Part shown: positions 33,224 through 42,839 of the stretch, piece by piece | How positions within the stretch are numbered: position 1 is the stretch's first letter | Layout of the letters: every line of letters starts with the position of its first letter | Origin: Halovenus aranensis | GTDB taxonomy: Archaea > Halobacteriota > Halobacteria > Halobacteriales > Haloarculaceae | Length of the DNA stretch: 64,000 bases | Reading direction: 5' to 3' | NCBI RefSeq assembly: GCF_900100385.1 | Contig: NZ_FNFC01000013.1 | Coordinates: forward strand, 49,604-113,603 | The notes under the pieces: model-generated | The model's input: only the letters and a program-made list of their open reading frames with translations | What the model was told of the DNA's origin: nothing | The model's database searches: none | Translations under genes and position numbers: made by a program

Positions 33224-36195
33224 GCCGCGACTACATCGAGGTTCGTGGGGCCGAACAACACAATCTCAAGGACATCGACGTGGAGATACCGCGCGAGGAG
33301 CTAACGGTCGTCACGGGGCTGTCGGGGTCGGGCAAATCGTCGCTCGCCTTCGAGACGGTCTACGCGGAGGGACAGCGCCGCTACATCGAGTCGCTGTCGG
33401 CCTACGCCCGGAACTTCCTGGGACAGATGGACAAACCCCAGGTCGAGAACGTCGAGGGGCTCTCGCCGGCCATCTCCATCGACCAGAAAAACGCCGCCAA
33501 CAACCCACGCTCGACCGTGGGCACGGTCACGGAGCTACACGACTACCTCCGACTGCTCTATGCCCGCGTGGGGACACCACACTGTCCGGAGTGTGGACGC
33601 GAAGTCGACGACCAGAGCGCCCAGCAGATGGTCCGACGGCTCATGCAGGCACCCGAAGGGACGCGCGCGAAACTCTGTGCGCCGGTCGTCCGCGACCAGA
33701 AGGGTGCCTTCGAGGACCTGTTCGACGACCTCGTCGGCGAGGGATACACTCGGGTCGAAGTCGACAGCGACCGATACGACCTCACTGTCGAGCGGCCCGA
33801 CCTCGACGAGAACTACGACCACACCGTCGACGTCGTGGTCGACCGCGTGAAGGTCTCCGAGGACGAGCGCTCGCGCATCACCGACTCCGTCGAGACGGCC
33901 CTCGACGAAGCCGAGGGCCTGCTGAAGGTCATCTTCCCCGACCCACCCGACGACCTCGATGTGGGTGGCTCGCGCGCCCGCTCGACGGGCGACCTGGCCG
34001 ACGAAGCCGAGACGGACGAGACAGATCGGGACCGTCTCGTCGTCGAGTTCTCCGAGGAACTCGCCTGCATGCACTGTCACATCGACATCAGCGAAATCGA
34101 GACGCGGTCGTTTTCCTTTAACAGTCCCCACGGTGCCTGTCCCGAGTGCGAGGGACTCGGCTCGACAAAAGAGGTGAGCGAAGACCTCGTCGTCACGGAC
34201 CCCTCGAAGCCGCTCAAACACGTCTTCGAACCCTGGAGCTACAACCGCACCTACTACTCCCGGCAACTCGACAACGTCGCCGAGCACTTCGGTATCTCGC
34301 TCGAGACCCCCTTCGAGGAGCTCGATGAGTCGATTCGACGGCAGTTCCTCTATGGCACCGACGAGCAGGTCCACTTCGAGTGGGAAACGAAAAACGGCAC
34401 CCGCGAGAAGACCGAGCGCTTCGAGGGCGTCATTCCGAACCTCGAACGCCGCCACGTCGAGACAGACAGCGACCGCGCACGCGAACACATTGAGGAGTAC
34501 ATGGCCGTCACCACCTGCCCCGAGTGTGAGGGGACCCGACTCAAACCCGAGTCGCGGGCCGTCCTCCTCGACGGCGTCTCTATCACCGCGGTCAGCGAGA
34601 TGTCAATCGGCGATGCCCTGGAACACTTCGAGGGGATGGAGGCGAACCTCGACGAGCGCCAGACGAAAATCGCCTCGGAGATTCTCAAAGAGATTCGCGC
34701 TCGGCTGGGGTTTATGTGCGAGGTCGGACTCGACTATCTCACCCTCGACCGCGAAGCATCGACGCTGTCGGGCGGTGAGAGCCAGCGCATCCGCCTGGCG
34801 ACACAGATTGGCTCCGGACTCGTCGGGGTGTTGTACGTGCTCGACGAGCCCTCGATTGGGCTCCACCAGCGCGACAACGACCGCCTGCTCGACACGCTCG
34901 AAGAGCTACGAGACCTGGGGAACACGCTGCTCGTCGTCGAACACGACACCGAGACGATGCGCCGGGCGGACAACATCATCGACATGGGACCGGGGCCGGG
35001 CAAACGCGGCGGCGAGGTCGTCGTCAACGGCTCGTTCGAGGATGTCCTCGACAGCGAGGAGTCGGTCACCGGCGACTACCTCGGCGGCGAGAAGGCGATA
35101 CCGGTCCCCGAGAGCCGCCGCGAGCGCGACGGCGAACTCGTCGTCCGGGGCGCGCGCCAGCACAACCTCGACGACCTCGATATCGAGCTACCGGCCGGCT
35201 GTTTCACCGCCATCACGGGCGTCTCGGGCTCGGGGAAGTCGACGCTGATGCACGACGTGCTCTACAAGGGGCTGGCCCGCGAGATGAACGACAACACGAG
35301 CGTCGACCCCGGCGAGCACGACGCAATCGAGGGGCTGGACGAAATCGAGACGGTACGGCTCATCGACCAGTCGCCAATCGGACGGACGCCGCGCTCGAAT
35401 CCCGCGACCTACACGAACGTCTTCGATTTCGTCCGCGAGCTGTTCGCCGAGACGGAACTCGCCAAACAGCGGGGCTACGAGAAGGGGCGGTTCTCGTTCA
35501 ACGTCAAAGGCGGCCGCTGTGAGGAGTGTGGCGGCCAGGGCACCGTCAAAATCGAGATGAACTTCCTCTCAGACGTGTACGTCCCCTGCGAGGAGTGTGG
35601 CGGCGCGCGCTACAACGACGAGACCCTGGACGTGACGTTCAAGGGCAAGACCATCTCGGACGTGCTCGATATGAGCGTCGACGAGGCCTACGACTTCTTC
35701 GAGAGCCACAGCCAACTGCGTCGCCGGCTGAAGCTCCTGAAAGATGTCGGCCTCGGTTACATGCGCCTCGGACAGCCGTCGACGACACTTTCGGGCGGTG
35801 AGGCCCAGCGGGTCAAACTCGCCGAGGAGTTGGGGAAAAAAGACACCGGCGACACGCTGTACCTGCTCGACGAGCCGACCACGGGACTCCACCCCGAAGA
35901 CGAGCGCAAACTCGTCGACGTACTGCACCGCCTGACCGACGACGGCAACACGGTCGTCGTCATCGAGCACGAACTCGACCTCGTGAAAAACGCCGACCAC
36001 ATCGTCGACCTCGGCCCCGAAGGCGGCGAGAACGGCGGCCAGGTCGTCGCGGCTGGTACGCCTGAGGAGGTGGCCCGGACCGAGGACTCGTATACCGGGA
36101 AGTACCTCCGTGACTTGTTGCCCGATGTCGACCTCGACGGACCGCGCGCGGGCCGGGACCCCGACGAGCAGGCGTTGACCGCCGACGACGACTGA
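33220..36195 (+). CDS. uvrA: Excinuclease ABC subunit A
   Basis: The 991-residue protein recognises bulky DNA damage and loads UvrB in nucleotide excision repair. It has two ABC ATPase modules. The first has Walker [14 protein letters not shown] (residues 33-45) and signature [11 protein letters not shown] near 517; the second has [13 protein letters not shown] near 667 and [11 protein letters not shown] near 857. Two zinc modules are complete: CMHC with CPEC (residues 283-310) and CEEC with CEEC (residues 766-792). Walker B motifs are [12 protein letters not shown] and [12 protein letters not shown]. UvrB and UvrC are not in the window. Length and motifs are full. Confidence 0.97.
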   Translation: MSRDYIEVRGAEQHNLKDIDVEIPREELTVVTGLSGSGKSSLAFETVYAEGQRRYIESLSAYARNFLGQMDKPQVENVEGLSPAISIDQKNAANNPRSTVGTVTELHDYLRLLYARVGTPHCPECGREVDDQSAQQMVRRLMQAPEGTRAKLCAPVVRDQKGAFEDLFDDLVGEGYTRVEVDSDRYDLTVERPDLDENYDHTVDVVVDRVKVSEDERSRITDSVETALDEAEGLLKVIFPDPPDDLDVGGSRARSTGDLADEAETDETDRDRLVVEFSEELACMHCHIDISEIETRSFSFNSPHGACPECEGLGSTKEVSEDLVVTDPSKPLKHVFEPWSYNRTYYSRQLDNVAEHFGISLETPFEELDESIRRQFLYGTDEQVHFEWETKNGTREKTERFEGVIPNLERRHVETDSDRAREHIEEYMAVTTCPECEGTRLKPESRAVLLDGVSITAVSEMSIGDALEHFEGMEANLDERQTKIASEILKEIRARLGFMCEVGLDYLTLDREASTLSGGESQRIRLATQIGSGLVGVLYVLDEPSIGLHQRDNDRLLDTLEELRDLGNTLLVVEHDTETMRRADNIIDMGPGPGKRGGEVVVNGSFEDVLDSEESVTGDYLGGEKAIPVPESRRERDGELVVRGARQHNLDDLDIELPAGCFTAITGVSGSGKSTLMHDVLYKGLAREMNDNTSVDPGEHDAIEGLDEIETVRLIDQSPIGRTPRSNPATYTNVFDFVRELFAETELAKQRGYEKGRFSFNVKGGRCEECGGQGTVKIEMNFLSDVYVPCEECGGARYNDETLDVTFKGKTISDVLDMSVDEAYDFFESHSQLRRRLKLLKDVGLGYMRLGQPSTTLSGGEAQRVKLAEELGKKDTGDTLYLLDEPTTGLHPEDERKLVDVLHRLTDDGNTVVVIEHELDLVKNADHIVDLGPEGGENGGQVVAAGTPEEVARTEDSYTGKYLRDLLPDVDLDGPRAGRDPDEQALTADDD

Positions 36196-36313
36196 CAGTC
36201 GCTTGCTCGATTCGCGGATACCGACTTCTGTCTACGCTACCGGCTGTTTCTGTGTCTATAGACGTACAGACACAATTTCGGGGGTTCAAACCGGTCCGGT
36301 AAAAATAGCTCGT

Positions 36314-37204
36314 CTATCCTGACGGCGACGTCTGGACGTTTAGGGCCTTCCGCATCACCTGACCGAAGCTCATCGAGATGAGCGCGTACCAGACAATCCA
36401 GGCCTCGATGGGTCCGAGGATGCCGGTCGTCCAGGAACTCACCTCACCGGCGAGCGGGTAGACGATGACCGGGGAGGCGACGGTGACACCCAGGTCGCGA
36501 ACAATCCAGTACATCCAGAGGAAGACCGGAATTGTAAACGACATAATCCAGATCATCGGGCGGAACTGGGCTTTGAACACGTCGAGGTTCTCGCTCATCA
36601 TCGCCATCTGCTCTTCCTGAATCTTCTGGAGTTCCTCGTCGTCGCCGCGCTCTTTTGCCTTCTCGCGGCGCTCTTTGAGCTTCTGTGTCTGTTCCCGATA
36701 GCCCGCCATGATTTCGGCGTTCATCAGGTTGTCCTGAACGAGCGCGGAGAACAGTCCCGTCAGGACGGCCAACACGAGAATGACCAGGTAAAACGGGAGG
36801 ACGGATTCGAGCGGTCCGAGTACGATGTTCAGGGTCTGCCCGACGAGTGTGCGGACGGGGTTGACCGCGTAGCCAATCATCATCACGAACACCGTCGCGA
36901 CCGCCATCTTGTCGTAGGTGGTAAACGAGAAGTCGACGCTATCGGTCATCGCCGTCGGGTCGGCCTCGTCGAGCGCGTCCCGGGTCCCCTCGGGGTCGTC
37001 GATGACGAATCCGTTGCCGTCTGCGTCGACGAGCACACCCTTCTCGATGAGGCGACCCCACTCGCCCGAGGTCATCTCGTCGCTCACGTCCGACCAGCTG
37101 ACGGTCCCCTGCTCCTCGGCGACGTCGAGGACCGTCGCGAGCGCGTCGGTCATGTGCTCGCCTTCGTCGGCGAGTTCGTCTACCTTCTGTGCTGTTCGTG
37201 GCAT
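36314..37204 (-). CDS. DUF106 (EMC3/TMCO1/Oxa1-like) membrane protein
   Basis: The 296-residue protein has a soluble N-terminal part (residues 1-95) with a helix-turn region WSDVSDEMTSGEWGRLIEKG, then three main membrane helices near residues 98-120, 135-165 and 220-240 plus a last one near 262-285. Between helices is a long cytosolic coiled coil (AGYREQTQKLKERREKAKER). DUF106 proteins are archaeal relatives of YidC/Oxa1/EMC3 insertases, thought to help membrane protein insertion. It is downstream of adk on the same strand, the arrangement often seen at the end of the haloarchaeal ribosomal protein/secY operon. Confidence 0.9.
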   Translation of the reverse strand: MPRTAQKVDELADEGEHMTDALATVLDVAEEQGTVSWSDVSDEMTSGEWGRLIEKGVLVDADGNGFVIDDPEGTRDALDEADPTAMTDSVDFSFTTYDKMAVATVFVMMIGYAVNPVRTLVGQTLNIVLGPLESVLPFYLVILVLAVLTGLFSALVQDNLMNAEIMAGYREQTQKLKERREKAKERGDDEELQKIQEEQMAMMSENLDVFKAQFRPMIWIMSFTIPVFLWMYWIVRDLGVTVASPVIVYPLAGEVSSWTTGILGPIEAWIVWYALISMSFGQVMRKALNVQTSPSG

Positions 37205-37264
37205 CGTCTGTTGATAGTGTACTCAACAGTCATGAGGTTTGTATCTCCCGGTTCGTGCCGACAG

Positions 37265-37915
37265 TCAGGCCGTGTGGTTGTCGATGGCCTGCTGAATGTC
37301 CGCCCAGACCTCGTCGGGGGACTGCTCGCCGTCGACTTCGACGAATCCGTCGTGGTCGCGGTAGCGCTCGATGACCGGCTCGGTGTTCTCCTCGTAGACA
37401 TCCAGACGGTTTTCGGCGGCTTCGCGGGTGTCGTCCTCTCGCTGGATGAGTTCGCCACCACAGCCGTCACAGACGCCCTCTTGGTCGGGCTGGTCGTACT
37501 CGATGTGATAATTAGTGCCACAGTCGTCACAGACGCGACGACCGGTCAAGCGCGTGAGCAGCTCCTCGCGTCCGACCGAGACGGCCAAAACGACATCCAG
37601 GTCGGTCATCCCTTCGAGCTCGTCGGCCTGGGCGGGGTTGCGCGGATAGCCGTCGAGGACGAATCCGTCGGCATCGTTCAGCGCCTTCTCGACAATTGCG
37701 TTGACGACCTCGTCGGGCACGAGGTCGCCCGCGTCCATGTACTCGGCGGGAGTGTCGTACTCGGTGTCCATGTCGCTGATGTCCATCTGCTTGTTGGCAC
37801 GCAGTGCGTCGCCAGTCGTGACGTGCTCGACGCCGTATGTCTCGGCGATGTTGCTGCTCTGTGTGCCTTTCCCTGCGCCCGGCGGTCCCATGATGAGAAG
37901 TTTCGGCGCTGTCAT
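37265..37915 (-). CDS. adk: Adenylate kinase
   Basis: The 216-residue enzyme interconverts ATP + AMP and 2 ADP. It has the P-loop [13 protein letters not shown], the AMP site TTGDALRA, the segment [17 protein letters not shown], and a long LID domain with a four-Cys zinc site ([11 protein letters not shown] and VCDGCGGEL). The zinc LID is usual for Gram-positive and haloarchaeal adenylate kinases. The ATG at 37915 lies about 26 nt from a TTAAAT box A that it appears to share with the divergent CHY gene, so its transcript would be leaderless. The frame's upstream extension is not used. Confidence 0.96.
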   Translation of the reverse strand: MTAPKLLIMGPPGAGKGTQSSNIAETYGVEHVTTGDALRANKQMDISDMDTEYDTPAEYMDAGDLVPDEVVNAIVEKALNDADGFVLDGYPRNPAQADELEGMTDLDVVLAVSVGREELLTRLTGRRVCDDCGTNYHIEYDQPDQEGVCDGCGGELIQREDDTREAAENRLDVYEENTEPVIERYRDHDGFVEVDGEQSPDEVWADIQQAIDNHTA

Positions 37916-37938
37916 ACGCTGGTCTTCCCAGGCGGTAG

Positions 37939-37944
37939 TTAAAT
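37939..37944. promoter_or_regulatory. Shared box A between adk and the CHY zinc-finger gene
   Basis: TTAAAT lies in the 55 bp between the two divergent start codons. Its centre is about 26 nt from the adk ATG and about 29 nt from the CHY GTG, so one near-symmetric TATA element could serve both directions, each giving a leaderless message. No second AT-rich element is present in the gap. Confidence 0.6.
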
Positions 37945-37970
37945 GATTGTCCAAATTGACGCATCAAGTA

Positions 37971-38342
37971 GTGGCCCACTCCACGACACGAACGACGACT
38001 GCACCCGAGACGGACGACCGCTTCGAGGTACCGCTCCGCGGTGTCGCTGTCGACCCGGAGACGCGCTGTCGTCACTGGGATGACGCGGTGGACGTGGTAG
38101 CGCTTCGGTTTGCCTGCTGTGAGGCCTACTACCCCTGTTATGCGTGTCACGCCGAGGCGACTGACCACGAGCCCGAACAGTGGCCGACGGACCGCTTCGA
38201 CGAGCCAGCCGTGCTGTGTGGTGCCTGTCGTGAGGCGTTGACCGTCGAGGCCTACCTCGACTGTGAGGATAACTGTCCGGCCTGTGGGACAGCCTTCAAT
38301 CCGGGCTGTCGGGAGCACCACCACCTCTATTTCGAGCGGTGA
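37971..38342 (+). CDS. CHY zinc-finger protein
   Basis: The 123-residue protein has the CHY zinc-finger cluster: the RCRHW region, CCEAYYPCYACHAEATDHEPEQWP, LCGACREALTVEAYL and DNCPACGTAFNPGCREHHHLYF. About nine Cys and several His match the three-zinc CHY fold. In fungi and animals such domains occur in ubiquitin ligases; in archaea and bacteria they stand alone with no known role, perhaps metal storage or protein binding. Initiation is at GTG 37971, placed correctly after the shared TATA element; an upstream TTG is less likely. Confidence 0.87.
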   Translation: MAHSTTRTTTAPETDDRFEVPLRGVAVDPETRCRHWDDAVDVVALRFACCEAYYPCYACHAEATDHEPEQWPTDRFDEPAVLCGACREALTVEAYLDCEDNCPACGTAFNPGCREHHHLYFER

Positions 38343-38429
38343 GGTCCCGGTTCGACGCCGAGCCGACCCCAGCGGAGACCGCTCCGAGCAAAGGATTGAT
38401 AACGGCACGTCATCCATCTATCGGATTGA

Positions 38430-39365
38430 ATGCCCGCCGAACAGCTCGATACGCTCCTCGCCGACTCCGCGATGCGGGACGCGGTCGCTGTCGTCTTCGA
38501 CCGGTCCGACGGGGGAGCCGACGAAATCGACTGGAGCGACGTGAGCGACGAAATAACGGGCTCTCAGTGGGGCCGTCTTCTCGACGCTGGTGTGCTCGTC
38601 GGCAGTGGCGATGGATTTGCCCTCGCGGAGCCCGAACGAGTTCACGACCAGCTCGCCGACTACGATGTCGTCGACGACCCACCAGAGCCAGCGGAGAGCG
38701 ACCAGGAACCGTTGCTCGCCGACTTCGAACTGCCAGAGGTCGAACCGGTCTCGTGGTCGGTGTACGACAAGACAGCAGGCGGGTTCGCGTTGCTCCTGTT
38801 CACCGGCTACTGGAGCAGCGACGTGCGCGACGCCATCGCGTCCGTCGAGAACACGGTCGTCGACTCGCTTCTCGGCGCCGCTCCGTTTTATCTCGTCGTG
38901 CTGGCGCTCGCTGTCGCCACTGGATTTTACTCGACCGCGCTCCAGTTGCGGCTCGTCGACCGAGACAAGCTCCAGCAGTACCGCGACCGCATGCAGACGC
39001 TGCGAGAGTACCGCCGGGAGGCCAGAGACCGCGACGACGACGACGCGCTCGAACAGCTTCAGGAGAAACAACGCGAGGCCGCCGGCGACCAGCTTGGCAT
39101 GATGAAACTCCAGTTCCGCGCGACGGTCTGGATTATGCTCCTGACAATTCCCATCTTTCTGTGGCTACGCTGGAAGGTCAGGGACGGTCATCTCGGGACT
39201 GACGAGACTGGCCTCGTTGTCCCCCTCGCCGGCGAGGTGACCTGGCAGCAGGCGCTGCTCGGCCCGATGGCGACGTGGATTGTCTGGTATTTCGTCTGCG
39301 CGACGGCGTCACGCCAAGTCATTCGAAAGTTCGCAGAGCTCTGGACAGAGCGACGGACGGCGTAG
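38430..39365 (+). CDS. Second DUF106 (EMC3/Oxa1-like) membrane protein
   Basis: The 311-residue protein is a clear paralogue of the DUF106 protein at 36314-37204. The same parts are present: an N-terminal IDWSDVSDEITGSQWGRLLDAGVLV block, a V-x-W-S-V-Y-D-K-T lead into the first membrane helix, APFYLVVLALAVATGFYSTAL, a charged coiled coil (DKLQQYRDRMQTLREYRREA), LQFRATVWIMLLTIPIFLWLRW and GPMATWIVWYFVC. It differs by loss of the long first helix spacing and by a longer acidic linker. Role is presumably also in membrane protein insertion; why there are two is unknown. Confidence 0.88.
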   Translation: MPAEQLDTLLADSAMRDAVAVVFDRSDGGADEIDWSDVSDEITGSQWGRLLDAGVLVGSGDGFALAEPERVHDQLADYDVVDDPPEPAESDQEPLLADFELPEVEPVSWSVYDKTAGGFALLLFTGYWSSDVRDAIASVENTVVDSLLGAAPFYLVVLALAVATGFYSTALQLRLVDRDKLQQYRDRMQTLREYRREARDRDDDDALEQLQEKQREAAGDQLGMMKLQFRATVWIMLLTIPIFLWLRWKVRDGHLGTDETGLVVPLAGEVTWQQALLGPMATWIVWYFVCATASRQVIRKFAELWTERRTA

Positions 39366-39369
39366 CCGG

Positions 39370-40179
39370 TCAGTAGTCACCGAGGACGCCAAGCCGCCGC
39401 GCTCGCCTGGTTGCATACTGGAAGATAATGTACCCGCCAAACAGGTAGCCGAAGGCAACCGCCACCAGCGTCGCGAGCTCGACTGCAGAGAACTGCCACA
39501 GCCGCGTCCCGTCGACCATCGCCCGCTGAAGCAGTCCGCTCCCGTGTGCGAGCGGCAGGATTCGCAACAGCGGCTGCTCGAATATCGGCGCGGAGATGAG
39601 CGGGATAAACAGAAACTGCAGGAGGTTCAGCCAGTTCCCGATACGCTTATACAGCACCGTGATACCGCCCGCGGCAAAGCCGAGACCGAGCACCGACAGC
39701 ACGCTCAGTGTCGCGATAACGACCGTGGTGAGGACGTTCAGCGCAAGTGTCGTTCCGGTCAACAACAGCATCACGCCGAGCACAACTACCGAGGTGATGA
39801 ACGTCCGGACGACCTTCGCGGCGCCTTTCAACAGCGCCACTGGTGCGAATCCAAACGGCGTCATGATGTGACGCTCGAGGGTGCCCCACTGGACTTCGCT
39901 CCCGATGTCGTTCGAGATAGACTGGTAGGCTCCAAGCGAGAGCGTCCACAGGAAGTAGCCGACGATAATCCCCTCGAGCGAGTCATCGAGCGCCTGCCCG
40001 CTGAGCACCTGCCCGCCGAAAAAGAGGACACCGAAAAAAAACAGTGAGATGAAGATACCGCCGATAGCGTTGGCGGGATAGCGGACGAAAATGAGGTACT
40101 CGCGGTAGAGCACTGCCTTGATGAGCTTTGGGTAACCCGCCGTCCGTCGACTCTCGGCCGGCGACTGGCTGGCACTCAT
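39370..40179 (-). CDS. ABC-2 type transporter permease
   Basis: The 269-residue membrane protein has about six helices and the ABC-2 family ending: RIGNWLNLLQFLFIPLISAPIF, LPLAHGSGLLQRAMVDG and a last hydrophobic segment VALATLVAVAFGYLFGGYIIFQ-like. The N-terminus has AVLYREYLIFVRYPANAIGG, the usual amphipathic lead. Its ATG overlaps the stop of the ATPase gene by four bases. Together they form an exporter of unknown cargo (drug, lipid or polysaccharide). Confidence 0.9.
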   Translation of the reverse strand: MSASQSPAESRRTAGYPKLIKAVLYREYLIFVRYPANAIGGIFISLFFFGVLFFGGQVLSGQALDDSLEGIIVGYFLWTLSLGAYQSISNDIGSEVQWGTLERHIMTPFGFAPVALLKGAAKVVRTFITSVVVLGVMLLLTGTTLALNVLTTVVIATLSVLSVLGLGFAAGGITVLYKRIGNWLNLLQFLFIPLISAPIFEQPLLRILPLAHGSGLLQRAMVDGTRLWQFSAVELATLVAVAFGYLFGGYIIFQYATRRARRLGVLGDY

Positions 40180-41213
40180 TCGAGACTCCCTCCTGTGGGC
40201 TGGACAGCCCGGTCGGTCAAATCGAGAAAGAGGTCTTCGAGTCCCGGCTCGACTGTCCTGACGCGTTCGGGCGTCACATCGCGTGTGCGGAGCCAGTCCA
40301 TCAGCTCGTAGATGCCGTCTCCCTCGGTTTCGACTTCGACGCGTGCTCCGGGTGAGAGCCGCTCGACGCTCCGAACCTCGAATGCGTTCTGTAACGCGGA
40401 GAGGAGGTCGTCGTCGAAGTCACTGCTGACGACACGGACGCCGTACACGTCGGTACTCCGGAGCAGTTCTTCGACGCTGTCGTCAGCGACGAAAGTGCCG
40501 TCGGACATGATAAGCACGCGGTCACACACCGTCTCGATGACGTCCATGTCGTGGCTCGACAGAACGACTGTGATATCCTGTTCGGTGGCGAGACGCCGCA
40601 GTTCGGTCTGGAGCGTCCGCGAACTCTCGACGTCGAGGCCGAGCGTCGGCTCGTCGAGGAAGACGATACTCGCGCCGCCGGCCAGTACGCTCGCCAGTGA
40701 CACTTTCTGTTTCATCCCTCGTGAAAGGTCCCTGACTGCCGTGTCTGCCTTGTCTGTGAGTTCGAGCTGTTCGAGCAGTCGCTGGTGCTGGTTGGCGACA
40801 GCGTCCGGGTCGACGCCTGCTACCGTCGAAAAGTACCGGAGGTTCTCCCGGACAGTCAGCCGCCAGTAGTCGTTTCGCGCCCCTTCGAGCATCGCGTCGA
40901 CCTGTGCGTAGGCCGCTCTCGGCCGCTCGCGGATATCGATACCGTTCAGCCGAACCGTTCCCTCGTCCGGCAGGACCATGCCGAGAATCGACTTGATGAG
41001 TGTCGTTTTCCCCGCGCCGTTCGGACCGAGCAGGCCGACAATCGAGCCGGATTCAATATCGAAAGACACGTCATCGACGGCCGTGACAGCGTCCTCGCCG
41101 TCTCCGAACGTCTTCGAGACGCCGTCGACGGCCAGCGCGGGGGCTCGGCTCTCAGTTTCCCGGCCTTCGTCAGGGGTGACAGACTCTCCTCTTTGTTCGA
41201 GGCGCTCGCTCAT
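40176..41213 (-). CDS. ABC transporter ATP-binding protein (ABC-2 exporter)
   Basis: The 345-residue ATPase shows Walker A LLGPNGAGKTTLIKSI, signature DLSRGMKQKVSLASVLA, Walker B IVFLDEPTLGLDVESS and the H-loop VVLSSHDMDVIETV. A C-terminal extension (residues 250-345) is the DUF4162-like domain usual in drug/daunorubicin-type exporters. It precedes and overlaps the permease gene. The ATG at 41213 is preferred over a GTG one codon upstream. Confidence 0.92.
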   Translation of the reverse strand: MSERLEQRGESVTPDEGRETESRAPALAVDGVSKTFGDGEDAVTAVDDVSFDIESGSIVGLLGPNGAGKTTLIKSILGMVLPDEGTVRLNGIDIRERPRAAYAQVDAMLEGARNDYWRLTVRENLRYFSTVAGVDPDAVANQHQRLLEQLELTDKADTAVRDLSRGMKQKVSLASVLAGGASIVFLDEPTLGLDVESSRTLQTELRRLATEQDITVVLSSHDMDVIETVCDRVLIMSDGTFVADDSVEELLRSTDVYGVRVVSSDFDDDLLSALQNAFEVRSVERLSPGARVEVETEGDGIYELMDWLRTRDVTPERVRTVEPGLEDLFLDLTDRAVQPTGGSLE

Positions 41214-41346
41214 CACGCCACACCCCAGTCAGGACCCGCTCTAGCGCTTACGAACAGCATGGTCATACCAGTAATCCGAAAGCCAGCATCAAAAACGCCC
41301 CGCCGACCACCGGAAAATACTCAACAGATTGCTCTGAAGGAAAGCT

Positions 41347-41562
41347 ATGGCAAACCCCGTACTCGGAGCCCTCATCATCGCAATCGGGGCCGCCGGTGCC
41401 ATCTGGCCCTACGAGGTTGCACGGTTCGAAGAGCAAATCGACGCCATCGGGAGCAAACGCTCGTCGTCCGCGGTCGAACCGGCAGAGTGGAAGGTCCAGC
41501 TCACCCGTGTTTTCGGCGTGGGCATCTCTCTGTTCGGCGTCCTCGTCCTGTTCAACATCTAG
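41347..41562 (+). CDS. Small two-helix membrane protein, unknown function
   Basis: The 71-residue protein has helices at about residues 5-22 (LGALIIAIGAAGAIWPY) and 50-70 (LTRVFGVGISLFGVLVLFNI), separated by a charged loop containing EEQIDAIGSKRSSSAVEPAEW. Similar small proteins with an N-terminal GA-rich helix are common in haloarchaea and are annotated as hypothetical or DUF proteins. It is divergent from the ABC exporter. No role can be assigned. Confidence 0.7.
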   Translation: MANPVLGALIIAIGAAGAIWPYEVARFEEQIDAIGSKRSSSAVEPAEWKVQLTRVFGVGISLFGVLVLFNI

Positions 41563-41618
41563 CTGCTCGTCAGCAGTTTCTCGACGCTACGCCGGTCGGC
41601 CTTTTTCAATCACCCCCG

Positions 41619-41640
41619 TTTTATAGGGTTGGTTTATAGG
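41619..41640 (+). promoter_or_regulatory. Duplicated TATA-like element upstream of a small membrane protein gene
   Basis: Two near-identical elements, TTTTATAGGG and TTTATAGGGG, follow each other at a 14 bp offset. The second is about 27 nt before the ATG at 41664 and would give a leaderless message; the first would start transcription about 14 nt earlier. Confidence 0.5.
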
Positions 41641-41663
41641 GGGTTTCCTGCTAATCTGTAGAT

Positions 41664-41918
41664 ATGCATCCACTCGAACCTCTCAAGACGTACCTTCACC
41701 CGTGGAAGCCGTTCGGTGCCGTTATGCTGTTGGCCGGTGGTCTCCTGATGGCCGGGTTCAGTGCTGGCTACGTCGGCAGCACGTCTGGCGTCAACTTCAA
41801 CGGCGCGCTGTGGGGGTATTACGCGATTCTCGGTCTGGTCCTCGCCGTGTTGGGTGCCGGCCTCTGGTTCGTGGCTCGCAGGGATGTCTCGCTGCAAGCC
41901 CGTCTCGATAGGGCATAG
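41664..41918 (+). CDS. Small two-helix membrane protein, unknown function
   Basis: The 84-residue protein has a polar start (MHPLEPLKTYLHPWKP), then two helices at about residues 17-36 and 48-68 (WGYYAILGLVLAVLGAGLWFV) and a short charged tail. The Gly/Ser loop between them (GYVGSTSGVNFNG) would lie outside or in the membrane. It resembles many haloarchaeal hypothetical membrane proteins. The promoter just upstream carries a repeated TATA element, so it is probably expressed on its own. Confidence 0.72.
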   Translation: MHPLEPLKTYLHPWKPFGAVMLLAGGLLMAGFSAGYVGSTSGVNFNGALWGYYAILGLVLAVLGAGLWFVARRDVSLQARLDRA

Positions 41919-42080
41919 ACTCGCCGACCGGCACACGTTCCTCCGGAAGACCGTTCTCTGGATTGATGCCCGTCCACACCGCAGGCCTCACTCGTGGCCT
42001 GGTTCCCTCTCTTTCAGTGACTTGATTCGAGCGTAACACCTACCGGGAGAATTATGCGACCGTCGCCCGATAAACAGCGT

Positions 42081-42791
42081 ATGACCTTCAGTATCTGCGT
42101 GCGCGAGCAGTACGAAGACGAGGGAACGGAGCACTACCGCTTCGGCGTCGCGGTGACGACCCGACTGGCCGGCGTCGGCACGCTCTGTCCGTTCGCCAAC
42201 GAACACGGCGCAGTCGCGACACAGAGTCTCGTCAACGTCGACCTCGGGCGAACCGGCATCGAGTATCTGGCGGACGGCCTCGCCGTCGAGGACGCGCTGG
42301 AGGCGCTGTTGAACGCCGACGACGGGGCACCACAGCGCCAACTCCACGGCGTCGACACAGACGGCGAATTCGCCTTCTCGGGCGAGGAGTGCAAAGACTG
42401 GTACGGACACACCGTCGGCGAGAACTACACCGTTGCGGGGAATCTACTCACCGGCGAGTCGGTCGTCGAGGCGACGGCCACCGCATACGAGGAGAGCCGT
42501 GACGAGGACCGCCCGCTTGCGTTCCGACTGGCCGACGCGCTTGCCGCCGGCCACGCTGAAGGCGGAGACAAACGCGAGGAACTACACGTCCAGAGCGCCG
42601 CGGTCGTCGTCTGTGACACGCAGGACCACCCGCTTGACCCCGCCTACAACGATATCCGGGTCGACGCCAGCGAGACGCCGATCACGGACCTCCAGGAGAC
42701 GCTCGCCCTGGCGAAAGAGGGCCACGAGATGTCGATGGAGCGCTACGAGGAATCCTACGAGGAAGACGAGATGGACGACACCGCGGAGTGA
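42081..42791 (+). CDS. DUF1028 family protein
   Basis: The 236-residue protein matches DUF1028, an Ntn-hydrolase-like family of unknown reaction. Typical segments are MTFSICVREQ, FGVAVTTRLAGVGTLCPFANEHGAVATQS, RQLHGVDTDGEFAFSGEECKDWYGH and NYTVAGNLLTGESVVEATA. Family proteins commonly begin with an M-T-F-S-I-x-x-x-D-type strand, so the internal ATG at 42081 is preferred over the codon at 42054. The last 25 residues are very acidic. It appears to be a single gene, followed by a zinc-ribbon gene with its own promoter. Confidence 0.87.
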   Translation: MTFSICVREQYEDEGTEHYRFGVAVTTRLAGVGTLCPFANEHGAVATQSLVNVDLGRTGIEYLADGLAVEDALEALLNADDGAPQRQLHGVDTDGEFAFSGEECKDWYGHTVGENYTVAGNLLTGESVVEATATAYEESRDEDRPLAFRLADALAAGHAEGGDKREELHVQSAAVVVCDTQDHPLDPAYNDIRVDASETPITDLQETLALAKEGHEMSMERYEESYEEDEMDDTAE

Positions 42792-42810
42792 CCGACACCC
42801 GCGATAACTG

Positions 42811-42818
42811 TTTTATTG
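42811..42818 (+). promoter_or_regulatory. Box A of the zinc-ribbon gene
   Basis: TTTTATTG is centred about 26 nt before the ATG at 42840, consistent with a leaderless message for the small zinc-ribbon protein. Confidence 0.5.
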
Positions 42819-42839
42819 GATGCCGTTGTAGTGACATGT

